From Nephrocerus scutellatus (Eukaryota > Arthropoda > Insecta > Diptera > Pipunculidae), in contig OX352761.1 of assembly GCA_947095585.1 (NCBI GenBank), positions 112,393,890 to 112,457,889 of the forward strand: a stretch of 64,000 bases of DNA, given 5' to 3'. Positions within the stretch are counted from its first letter, which is position 1; each line of letters opens with the position of its first letter. Below are positions 47,470 to 58,310 of the stretch, in pieces. Both the position numbers and the translations under genes were made by a program. The notes below the pieces were generated by a model. That model was not told the origin of the DNA and made no database searches. It saw only the letters and a list, made by a program, of their open reading frames with translations.

Positions 47470-48345
47470 TTATTTCAGAGTCGGAAAGCTTCAATGGTTG
47501 GGAAGAGGTAATCGATATTACCTTGATTTCTAATGAATCTATTCAGAGTTGATAACTGGACAATGTCTGATGTCAATTCATACTCTGACCATAAGTATAT
47601 AAGATTTGATCTGAACCTCCAGACGGAGCCGATCAAAACTTATCAGAATATAAAAATGAACTGACTGGATGAAATTCGGCAATATCACCCAGTCAAAATT
47701 AGGGAAGTTACCACCCAATATTGATATCATTATTGATATTATTGATATTATTATTGATATCAATCGGCTGATGAATTGGATAGGAACATTGAAACGTTCG
47801 ATAAATCAATGAACGTAGCTCTGAAAGCCTCTTGTCCAATCAGTCGGACAAAAAAGTTCATCTTCAGGAAGTTTTTCGGTCAGTAAGTAAGTAAAGTAAG
47901 CTCCTGGGCAACAAACTGTGTGTTTGGAGTCAACCCTGGAAAGACTAAAATGGTATTGTTCACCACTAAAACATAGAGAACATAGCGAGGAATGCGTGTG
48001 TGGTCCTCCATGCCAGCAGCAAAACCATCGGCAGGAAATGGGGTCTTCAACCAAAGATTGCTCTCTGGCTGTACACAGCTATTGTACGATAAATTCTTAC
48101 CTATGGATCGCTGGTCTGGTGGCCAGCAAGCGGAACTCATCAGCGATCAACAGTAGTAGGCATCATAGGAGCTCTACGGTCCTGTCCGACTGAGACCCTC
48201 AACACCACCTTGCACCTATCACCTCCTGACTTATTTATCAAGTATATGTTGGGACGTACAGTAAGACTTAGAAAGTCTGGGTGGTTTGTTACTAGACCAT
48301 ACGGGCACTGCAAGTTACTGCAGGCATGATACCATAATCTACTGA
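47470..48345 (+). mobile_element. RNase H-type LINE remnant, copy 4 (APE end and RT thumb)
   Basis: The APE end reads EEVIDITLISNESIQS then DNWTMSDVNSYSDHKYIRFD (47510-47615). A deletion follows to RT pieces: FGVNPGKTKMVLFTTKT (47925-47972), then GLQPKIALWLYTAIVR and ILTYGSLVWWPASG (48040-48130), and GIIGALRSCPTETLNTTLHL then SPPDLF (48155-48230). Fingers, palm and YADD are gone. An ATTGATATT microsatellite (47717-47764) has expanded between APE and RT. Confidence 0.82.
47717..47764 (+). repeat. ATTGATATT-type microsatellite within LINE copy 4
   Basis: ATATTGATATCATTATTGAT and continuing, imperfect 9-12-bp units over about 48 bp. Confidence 0.85.
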
Positions 48346-48354
48346 CTACTTTTC

Positions 48355-48690
48355 CGTCTTCTTATGTCCTACATCCCCGTGTGGGTCTTAGGGCCTCTAC
48401 TACGCCTAAGCGCCATCGCGTGCGGTTTCTGGCAATGAGCTTCAGCTCTTTCCAACTCTTCCCCAATTGCCGTGACTCCTCCTCAACTGTTCTGCGCCAT
48501 GTGTTTCTCGGACTACCCGTTCTTCTACCATCCTGAGATAACGGATTCAGTTGCATTTCGTAGTTTGCTATGGAACTGTCGCCTTTTCGGAGTGTAAGAC
48601 CAATCCACTGCCACTTCCGTCATTGGATGGCTGTGCCTATTGGTTCCTGACTCGTTCTCTGGTAAAGATCTTCGTTAGAGATACGGTTAG
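48355..48690 (-). mobile_element. RTE-like LINE C-terminal fragment
   Basis: The minus strand reads KWQWIGLTLRKGDSSIANYE (broken), then MQLNPLSQDGRRTGSPRNTW then RRTVEEESRQLGKSWKELKL and IARNRTRWR (48556-48400), ending VVEALRPTRG. This is the WNPQG+R+RGRPRxTWRRT...WxxVVEAL pattern at the end of RTE-type elements. It abuts LINE copy 4 end to end, opposite in orientation. Confidence 0.8.
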
Positions 48691-48759
48691 GCTAGAAAAT
48701 CATTAAGATGTTTCGTAGGCACCCATTAACGAAATTTTGTAATTTTTTGTTATGAGCTA

Positions 48760-48840
48760 AAAACTTAGACACTCACAAAATTTCAGCTCCCTAGGTCGTG
48801 TGAAAGGTGGTTAAAAAGGACCTCAAATTGGTCGAAAGTA
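48760..48840 (-). repeat. Dispersed single core of the 57-kb satellite family
   Basis: ACTTAGACACTCACAAAATT, TCAGCTCCCTAGGTCGTGTG, AAAGGTGGTTAAAAAGGACC and TCAAATTGGTCGAAAG: a full core in reverse orientation. Confidence 0.85.
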
Positions 48841-48869
48841 CAGACAAGTTAAATAAAAGTTTTTAAAAA

Positions 48870-49175
48870 AGACTATTCGGTAATGGCTGCCAAATCTTCA
48901 TTTAAACGGCAAACAAGATCCTCTACAAGGCCAATAGGCTCCAAAATGTAAATGTGAACGTTATCAGCATAAAAGTGAAAGTTGCAGATTATAATAACCC
49001 CTTTTAAGTCGTTTATATAAATACAGAATAGAACCGGTCACAAAATAGAGCCTTGCGGCACACCGGACTCAACTTGGCTGTACGAAGAGTAAAACACTCT
49101 CTGATATTTATTTGAGAGATAAGTTAATTTCGAGTAATGGACGAAGGTCATGCGAGCCTTGGAGGCTAACATTGC
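48870..49175 (-). mobile_element. CR1/jockey-like LINE, RT palm fragment
   Basis: The minus strand reads KLTYLSNKYQRVFYSSYSQV then ESGVPQGSIL, a stop, then PVLFCIYINDLKGV and NFHFYADNVHIYILEPIGLV then EDLVCRLNEDLAAITE. This is RT motifs 4 and 5 with the catalytic YADD changed to YADN. As at 38.3 kb, a satellite core lies just beyond its 3' side. Confidence 0.8.
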
Positions 49176-51049
49176 TCGTGTTATTTGTGAAATACTTCCA
49201 GCAGTGCCCGTAAAAGTATCTCAAAATTTAACTCCCTTTGTCAAGAACAGCCGCGGTGGCTTTGTGTCAGAAATCATATTTATGTGTTAATGCCATACAT
49301 TAGTCTTTTAAATAAATAAAACCATTTAATTAAAACTAAAGTTTTTGTGTTATTTTTCATAATTTCAACTTCTATCCGGCTTTAACAAACATCCCTTGCA
49401 AGAAACTTATACGAATATGTAGGTTAAACATCACCAATATTAAAAGCCATTAAAAGTTATTCGGATCATTATCAATCGCATTCCATATTTATAGCCATCT
49501 CGGTCAACGACTGGACTGTCATGCGCCCCTTTAGAAAAAGAGATCCTCATTTTTAACTCAACAAACTGGTAATGTCCGAATCTGCAAAAAATCTTTCAAC
49601 TTTGATTATTTTAAAAAAAAACTTTACATAAAAGCTAGTGGACATTGAACGAGTGTAGCTTTATAACTTGAATAACAAATACCTCTTAAATATTTTTCAT
49701 TTTATACATTTCACTTTACTCTTTGAACCCAATTGAAAAAACATTCATTAATTATTCGCACGTCAGCTATCGAAAACCTAACATGCGGAAAATAGCTAAT
49801 TTACACGATGAATGTATACGGCAGGCAGGTCCAGGGGGAACACCTCGCCGCTCACTACGCTCACTTATACAGAAAATAATGTCATGTGTCATGTGTCCTT
49901 GGGCAGCTGCCCGTACCAACAGTTACATGTCACCCATTTACAATGTGACCTGCAACAGTTTTATATTACAATTTAACAATTAACACCACACCAGCAGCAA
50001 GCAGTATATGTAGCACTTGTGCTGTGTACGTCCTTTTTTGAAGCGGTGTTTTTCTCATTTCCAATTAAGGGTTCAAAACTTACTGGTCAAAATGTAAAAA
50101 CTCTTTTAAAATACCACTCCAGCAGTAGGTTGCGACGGTGACCGTCATGCGGTTGCCGGGTCCTCCAGCATATAACTTTCAATGATTCCATTCCATTCGA
50201 ATGGACAGAAAATAATTTGTTATAAGGACAAAGTTTAGGCAAATGTCCACCCATCGATCCGTTAAGCACGTTTTATAAAATGGTCAACTGAACGTGAACA
50301 TATATAGCGCATTTGTACAGAGAGGCTAACCGAGAAGGGGTTAATGAAATTCAAATAACAAGCAAAAGTGCCCTCTGGCAGTTTGTGGAATTTGCATCCT
50401 TTCAAGCACTTCAAAGTGGTTTGTACCCCATACGGAAAGAATGTCCTGCGCTATATTTCTATTATTTAACTGCGTTAGTATTTCAGTCGTGTATCGCGTA
50501 GTCATTTGTTTGATTAATTAAAAAATACTTTTGTGAGATGATCTCATTTCGAACACTGTGACTGAGAGAATCTAACTTGGTACACACTAAACGGCTTAAT
50601 CACCAAGCAATTTACAACATCGCCATATAATGCTAAATTGGAATAGTTGTTCGTCCTACTACCAAGCATTCCATTTTTTATCTATTTTTTAAAATCATAA
50701 CTTAAGATGAGTATTAACCACGTAGTGGTAAAATTATGTGTAACTATAATCCTTCATAGTTATTTTTTCAATTAGAACTCAATTTTGCCACAAAAGGAAA
50801 TATACTTATCGTCAGCCTAGTACTAGTTCAACGATGGTTTGCATACATACAAAGGTATATAATAAGAGTAGAGTTAAGATTTCTATCATTTTGTTTTGGT
50901 TTTATGCAAAAACACAATAATCTAGTGAGCGATCGACAGGTAATGGTTTGGCTCTCGGCACTGCAATATTGAGAGCAAACAAAACTATTTGCTGAGATAA
51001 TTTTTTTTTGATTTTATATCATGTTGGCGATGTACCTATATAGTGAGGT
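49176..51049. other. AT-rich stretch, no gene recognised
   Basis: About 1.9 kb, no supported feature. Confidence 0.45.
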
Positions 51050-51180
51050 TGTTGTGGAAGCTGTGGGTCAAGTGGTTAGACTACTGAGCGGAAGGTATGA
51101 AGTTCGAATCGCAGAAAAACACCAAAAAGCTTTTTCAAGGTCCCATGTCACATGCATGTCTGTCAAACAAATGTTACGCT
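51050..51180 (+). mobile_element. Diverged tRNA-derived SINE fragment, copy F
   Basis: TGTGGGTCAAGTGGTTAGAC (A-box-like), AAGTTCGAATCGCAG (B-box-like), then CACCAAAAAGCTTTTTCAAG and GTCCCATGTCACATGCATGT, which parallel the start of the body in copies B-D. The match fades after about 51180. Confidence 0.55.
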
Positions 51181-51914
51181 ATTTTTTACTTTCTCTTTAT
51201 TTTGTACTTTCACAGATTCTTCTCGAAAAGATTGGGCTCTGCTAGTGTTCGAGTTTCATAATGGTATTCGCAGTGAGGCTTAACGCAACAACTAAACCTT
51301 AATATAAAAAATTTAAAAAGGCATCTCGAGAGACAACGCATAAAAGCAATAAAAACACTCATCCATTTTACCACAAATCCCGCAGAACTTTTGTTAATTA
51401 CAACAAATCGACCTGCCTATCAATGGTCTGTAAGAAGGTCCAATAGTATTTTGGACTTTCGTTACAGAAGGAATATGCCTACAATAGTCTTCAATAGTCT
51501 GGTCTGTTCGTTTATGTAAGCTCCGGGCGATCCGCCTGACTGTCTCCATGAATGTCGATTTTAACACCTTTGATTCACCTTTTCTATGTTAGTTTTGGCG
51601 CAGATATTGTTGTTTGGTCTGGAAGACTTTCGGACACTTACATAGTGGTATCCAAACTTTGGTACTTCATTAAAAAGCACCAACACCCATTCTTTATTGT
51701 ACCTTTGATCAATCAGTGCACCAAACCAGACTTCTAGAGTCGAGAGTCGGTACAGTATTATACCAACTTTTGCCATCCGATGCATCGCCTAAACAAATCT
51801 GGAAGCGTTGTATTTATTGTTGTATTGTGTATTCTTGTATTTTCCGCCAATTTCTTTATTCATTATTAGGAATTAAAGAGAACCGTAGGCAAGTAAATAT
51901 AATAAGTTGATGAT
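51181..51914. other. No gene recognised
   Basis: About 730 bp, AT-rich, ending in a short GATGATGATGATGAG run next to the LINE 3' end. Confidence 0.4.
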
Positions 51915-54240
51915 GATGATGAGTAGTGGGGTATATTCCAGCAGCACTACGACACATGCGGATCTATTGTACTTCTCCCTGACGTGCCACCCCCTCTATA
52001 CCAATATCTGTTAGAAACTTAATGAAATAGAGAGGGTTTAGTGAATTTCACGCAGACCCCTAGATTGCATTCGTTGGAAAGTTGCAACAGGGTCTCCTAC
52101 GCTTCTCCACAAAGTGTGCAGATGCCATCATTTTCTATTCTTAATGTTTTAAGGTGGCCTTTAGTCTAGAATGTCCCTCTAGGAACCTCGTAATGATTCC
52201 TACATTACTTCTGATTAGTTCCAATATGGAGTGATACCTCTTTGGGTTATAGCTCCTCAACATATCATTTGCTACCTCGCCTTACCTATTCTGCTTATCT
52301 CTTCCCGCATTATGCGGTAACCCATTCCAAAAAATAGTTCTGGCTCCACTAGCGGAGTTTTTGCCCCTTTGTTCACGAGCCTATTCGCTGCTTCGTTGCT
52401 TCTATGCCAGAGTGTCCCGGCACCCACTACAAACAAACGTTGTTGACTTGGCCAAGTCTGTTTAACTTCGTCCTACGTTTCTCCAGTAGTCTTGACGTGT
52501 TATGGAATGCATCCAGAGCCCTTAGCGCAGCTTGGCTGTCTGTCATAATAGCTATTTCTTGCCTCATGTAGTTCCTTTCCAGATTAAAGTGACCACATCT
52601 TTCGACGGCATATACGTCTGCCTGGTACTGTCCCATTATATCAGTGTACTTGGTTCATAGTACATGGATTCCTGAACACGATCCTTCCACTTTCTTTGAT
52701 CCATTCGTATACCATTTTGTGGCTCCCGGATGTATCTGGTACTCAGTTTTAGATTTGAATTCCTTTTTTGGTGCTCATTTTGATATCAAAGTTCTTCTTG
52801 AATTCAAGCTTTTTCTCCATGTTGTCATGATCGGCATGCTCGCAAAATAAACCTGCTTGGAAAGTTATTCCACTATTCCTCTTGCCCTGCCTTCCGTAAC
52901 GCAGTCTACTTTGTTCAAACATATCTTAGTTTCCTTGGATTTGCTTTCCTCCACTATTTGTAGTTGGGGTAAAGGATAGCCTCCATACAGGTTGTCATGG
53001 CCCCCCGTAATTAAAACATAGGCCAGTCCCTCTGCTTTTTTCAATCCTCTTCTCTTGGTACTTAGCTTAGTTCTATTAGTCTATGCCACTGCAACGTTAG
53101 TAATCATTGGAATAACTATCATGGTGTACATGCTGTGCATTATTCTAATACACACTCCACAGGATTTTTCAACAAACTGTACTCCTGCTTGTAAGTTTTT
53201 GTTCCATAACTGTCTTCTATAAAATACCAATCCAAGGTACTCGACCTCTTTGCTGATAGTAATCTTTTCTCCATTGAGGGTAATTTGGTGCATTTTCCCC
53301 AGCTTAGTCATATTTTTTTTATATTTAAACTTATTGCCAAGGCAAAACTCCCTTAATGACTTTCTCCACGGCAATAAGGTGGGCTAAGCCCTTTAATAAA
53401 ATAAAAAAACGAAGAAATTTGATTTACAATATCACGTTTGTAGCCGGTTTCAATGTATTTTCTCAGAATTCTCCCTGATTCATTGAAAGAAGCAATACGG
53501 AAAACGATGTGGTCTTATTTGGGTTTACACTGCGAGTTCAACCTTTGGCACCATCTGCTCTTGGTGGTTAATACGTTTTGGACTGTGTTACACAGCACTT
53601 CCTCTAACTTTCCGTTTGCCAAGATAACTATGTTGTCTACGTAGCCTTGGAATTGAGTCCATGCTTCAGCTAGTCGCTGGAGTAGTTCATCTACAAGGGT
53701 GCCCCAAAAAAAGGGAAACAGTATCCCACATTGAATCATCTTTTAGTGTTGAACATATAATGATTTTGTGATCGACTATAATCTCTGCCGTCCTGGTGCA
53801 CAGCATCTCGCACATCCCTTACGTGATTGTGCTACTACTTCCTTTCTCTCTAGAGCACTTCTTATCGCCTCATGAGATGCACTGTCGAATGCTCCTTCGA
53901 TGTCAAGCAAAGCGCATAGCTCGATTTCTTTACTTTGCAAGGGATATCTCTATACTTTTCTTAAGCTCCCATAGTGCGGTCTTCGTAGATCTGTCCGCTC
54001 TGTATTAATGCTGACTGAAATGTAGTGGTTTTCCTTCCAATGCTCTGTGACTTATATTATTGTCGATAATTTTTTCGATAGTCTTTAGAACAAACGAAAT
54101 TGGCTAATTTGTCTGTAGGACTTTTGATGGGTGGGATTTTTCTTTTCCACTGGTATGCATACCCCCCTCGCCCTTCCCTAGCTTGTGGTATTTACAGCTT
54201 TCTAAATATTCTTAGGAGGTATAGCAGGAGGTGATCTAAT
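51915..54240 (-). mobile_element. RNase H-type LINE remnant, minus-strand copy with most RT motifs
   Basis: Minus strand: RT fingers TSFVLKTIEKIIDNN-like (54095-54055), ALWELKKSIEISLAK (54000-53940), GILFPFFWGTLVDELLQRLA and FQGYVDNIVILANGKLEEVL (53735-53600). The YVDD Asp pair is YVDN. The thumb continues GEKITISKEVEYLGLVFYRR and VCIRIMHSMYTMIVIPMITN (53280-53090). RNase H: YQADVYAVERCG (Glu to Asp), EIAIMTDSQAALRALDAFHN, VWVPGHSGIE and a shifted NEAANRLVNKG (last Asp to Asn) at 52640-52360. The C-terminal NDGICTLCGEA knuckle lies near 52150-52100. The 3' end carries an ATC/GAT run. Three catalytic residues have changed, so it is inactive. Confidence 0.87.
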
Positions 54241-57200
54241 CCAGCTTGCATGACTGTAGGGATTACCCCATACATATTTGCCGATTTATATATAATAAGG
54301 TAGTTGTAATTTTTTTTATAGCATTCCAAATTTCATTGAACCTTTGGAAACCTCACAACAGCTTCAAAATGTAACTTCTGCTTAGAAGAGGACCATAAAT
54401 TGCAGTCGGTCTAAACAAATTTCTTGTGTTCCAAACTTCTCATACCACACACGACCACACCTCATTCCTTGGCAGGCAAACTCGGCTCAGACGACGAACA
54501 AAGCGACAAACACTTTACAAACTTAATTTGCACATTCCAATTTTAATTAAGATTATACCGTTAATATTTTAACAAGATAACAAAATGCTCCAATTCAGCG
54601 AATACCATTCGCGACCGCCACAGGGTGAATGAATTCCGTGCTTTACCGACTTATCCCATCGCTATATAGGAGTCCTTAATGGGCATAAGCGCTGTTGTTA
54701 GAGATTAAAAAGGATGTTAACGGTTCACAAGAAGCAACTCTGCCGGTATTTATGCTCATTTCTAAGTGGACACGCCGCGCGTAAGAAATCTGCAGTAAAT
54801 TCCGTGAAATGGCATAGATTAAGTCCTGTAAAATAAAGCTCGGAATTTACAATATTTTATGGTCCAGTGAAAAAGGTAATGCTGCTTCGTTCAAGTGTTA
54901 ATTTATATATCCCAGAGCGTGCAAGGATTTTACAATCAGCCTTTTTTTGTGGAAACTTTGAAGGAATTTTGGCAGCAAAATACACAAACAGACACACAGT
55001 TACGTAGATGGGTGAAGATTGGGAAAATTTAATTACAAATACACAGTCGTTAAGAGGATTCGAAATAATAATTTAAACTGTAAACTCTAAGTGCAAAGAG
55101 GGATGATGCGCTTAATTAGGCAGTGAAGTGGAAGTTGTGTACATAATACGGCGTTGCAGTTCAGACAGTCAGTAGATGGACTCGTGACCCTCAAGATATA
55201 AGTTCATTCTAAAGCAAAAAGTTCAAGATTTTGCAGTATGCTTCTTGTCATAAATTAATTTTTTATAAGTTTATCAATGAATAACAACTTTTGCATGAAT
55301 TCTATTTTGTGCATCTCCCCACAAACACACACATAGACATACCGCCCATTGTACATATGGTCCTGTGTCCAGAAATGTTAATGTCTCTTTCGAAAAATGT
55401 TTATTGCTCAATTAAATTATTCATCTCGCATCTGTCGCATGGCAGGACAATCCGAACCCGAACCATTATGGATATTAATGCATGACAATAAATTTGCATA
55501 AAAAAGGATAAAGGACCTGAAAATGCTTTAAAAAGCCCATTCAAAATTGAATTGCACAAAGTCCCAACCGTATATGTGTATATCTCGCACAGCGGCTACA
55601 CATCGCACCGGAGGTGGCCACTTGTTAGTGCGATGTCATGGCCGTTGAAATACTTCACTTCACATGGTCGCGCGTTCAGCATATTAATGTATATGTGGGG
55701 CACATTTGGGAGCTTCTGTTGCACGAATACGAATAAATGTGCGATTTATGCTCACACAAATTATTATTATTATTTTAATTACACCTTTCTGATGCTTAAA
55801 TTACAAATTCAAAGGAGGTTCTTGCCCTGTCAAAAATTTAAGTTTGCCATTAACAACAGTGTCCCAGCATATGGTAGACTTTTCCAAGTATGTATAATGC
55901 AAGATACAAAGGGAATACTTAAGAAGCATCCCCGCTCAACTGGAAGTAGTGAAATTTACAGAGTGTCATTTCTAGCGGTCTCGTGGATACGAAAATTAAT
56001 TTGATTGGTGTCCTTCCTTTCTGTACAGAGCACAATCCTGTACGTGCTGTCATTGAAATATTAGCCGCAGTCGCATGAAAGTATGCGACGTCTTTGAGGT
56101 CACCCGTATACGAGTAAGTATAGTTTCAGAGCTATAATGAGGTAAACTTGAAGCCAACAGACACACAAAGGAGTAATCCTGTTTAAAATACGTGGTCCCT
56201 TTTTGGGTGACGATTTAATTTCGCTTGCTCCAGAGAATAAAACTATTTTCAAAACGTCTCTGTTATAATCAAATATTTCAACACAATTCCTCGCTTTACC
56301 CTAGAGACGACGTACACCAATTAATAATTTTGCGTTTTGTGTTGTTTGTATGTCCTTGCGGTGAAATAACTCAATATAATGTGGATGCAGTCGTGTCCTC
56401 GACATGTGTTCGCGTTGCCGAAAATCAATCTTATTCTGTAGGTACCTTCTTGACTATAAAAGAAACTTCATTAACGATGAAGGGAAACTTAAAAGGCAAA
56501 TCAACAACAGCCAAAGGGTTGATTTTCTATTCCTGTTTGAAGGACACATCTTGACGATTCTCTTGTGCATGTATGCAAATCCAATTGAAACACATTTTCG
56601 GATAGTTTCCTTGTGATGTTAGCTCTAAAGTCATATATGTGGATATGATTATCCTTATTAATATTACATATACCTTCGATAAGTGCTTCATAAATATTTG
56701 TTGGGCTTCCTTGCGCATCTACCTATCATTCTAACATAATTATAATTTTCCACTATTTTCCAAGATTCTATTGCTATGACGGAAAACTTTGATGTGTTCA
56801 TTGTTTTTGTGTATAGCACACATCACTAGAATTATTTAATTGAGTTAGGTAACGTATTTTTGAAGGATATCGAACATGTTTGCATCATATTACTTAATAT
56901 ATGGAAAGGATCATACAGACCCAAGCTGTCCGCTTTAAGGCTTTGATGTATAACACAACGTCACATACATAAACTCGATACAAATGGCTGGGAAAACTTT
57001 CACTATTATTACTATTACATTTATCATAAAATTAATTTTTTCTGGCATCAAATTTTCAGTCGTGCGGAAACTCAAATTAACGAGAATATTTCAGAACCAA
57101 TTAACACAATATCCCTTGTGGATTGTTAGTCTTAGTTAGTTAGTTAAAACAGTGAGATAAAAGTAGTATAACCTTTGGTGAATTTGTAGCTAACACAACG

Positions 57201-57299
57201 GCGAATCAAAATCGAAATTAAAACCATCTTCTTCATAGTGGTACTTTTTGAAAAAAGAAAACAAACATTCTCATAAAAGTTTTAAAATTGTTTCTGTTT
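54241..57299. other. AT-rich stretch, no gene recognised
   Basis: About 3 kb. The largest frames (55552-56004 plus, 150 aa; 56225-56554 plus, 109 aa) show no domain, signal peptide pattern or codon regularity that I can defend. Confidence 0.45.
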
Positions 57300-58310
57300 T
57301 TAAAAACTTTTATTTAAATTGACTTGACCCCTTTTTGTCTGTATTTTCGACTACTTTGAGGTCCTTTTTAACCTCCTTCAACACCTAGAGACCTAGAAAG
57401 CTGAATTTTTGTCTAAGTCCAAAATGGCATTTTTATATTCCTCGTATGACGCGTGTCGCGTGTGATGTTTTGAAAAAAAAAATTTTCGACTTTTTTGAGG
57501 TCCTTTTTAACCACCTTCCACACGACCTAGAGAGCTGAAATTTTGTGAGTGTCTAAATCCAAAATAGCATTTATATATCATATATTCCGCCTATGACACG
57601 TGTCGCATTTCGCGTGTGGCGCGTGTGAAGGGTTGCAATCGCGCCATTTTCCCGTTTTTGTAAGCCTTTTTTACCAATTTTCGCACGACCTAGAGAGTTG
57701 AAATTGTGAGCAGCTCAATGTCAGGCTTGTGTGGCGAGTCACGTGTGGCGCGTGTGAAGCGTAAAAAAAAGAAAATATGTACTTTGAAAGTGTGAGTGTC
57801 TAAGTCCAAAATAGCATTTTCTATATTCCGAGTATAGCGTGCCGCGTGTAACGCGTGTGATGGGTTGAAAAAAAAATGTTTTCAACTTTTTTGAAGTCCT
57901 ATTTAGCCAACTTCCACACGACCTAGAGCCAAAAAATATAATTTTTTATATTCCGAGTATGACGCGTGTCGCGTGTGATGGGTTGCAATTTGTTTTCGAC
58001 TTCTTTGAGATCCTTTTTAACCACCTTCCACACGACCTACAGAAATTCAAACAGTTGAAATTTTGTGAGTATCTAAGTCCAAAATATCATTTTATATGTT
58101 ACACGTATGACGCGTGTAAAACGTGTGATGGTTTGAAATCGCACCATTTTCTCGTTTTTTCAAATATTTTTGAACCACCTTCCACACGACCTAGAGGGCT
58201 GAGTGAGAGGCTCAATGTCATGGGCCCATTTTGATATCCCGCTTTTGACGTGTGTCGCGTGTGGCACGCGTGAGGCGTGTGTGAAGCGTGGAAAAGACAA
58301 TTCTTTGAAA
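57300..58310 (+). repeat. Irregular tandem satellite, six cores with GCGTGT-rich spacers
   Basis: The core reads TTTTTGAGGTCC, TTTTTAACC, ACCTTCCACACGACCTAGAG, AGCTGAAATTTTGTGAGTGT and CTAAGTCCAAAATAGCATTT. It recurs at about 57364, 57500, 57664, 57898, 58010 and 58168, so spacing varies from about 112 to 234 bp. Between cores are words such as GACGCGTGTCGCGTGTGATG and GGCGCGTGTGAAGCGT. Open frames here are by-products. Confidence 0.88.

Noticed and set aside
55552..56004. 150-aa plus-strand open frame
   Set aside because: No domain or conserved motif. It includes a (TTA)n-derived YYYYF run, typical of translated noncoding sequence.
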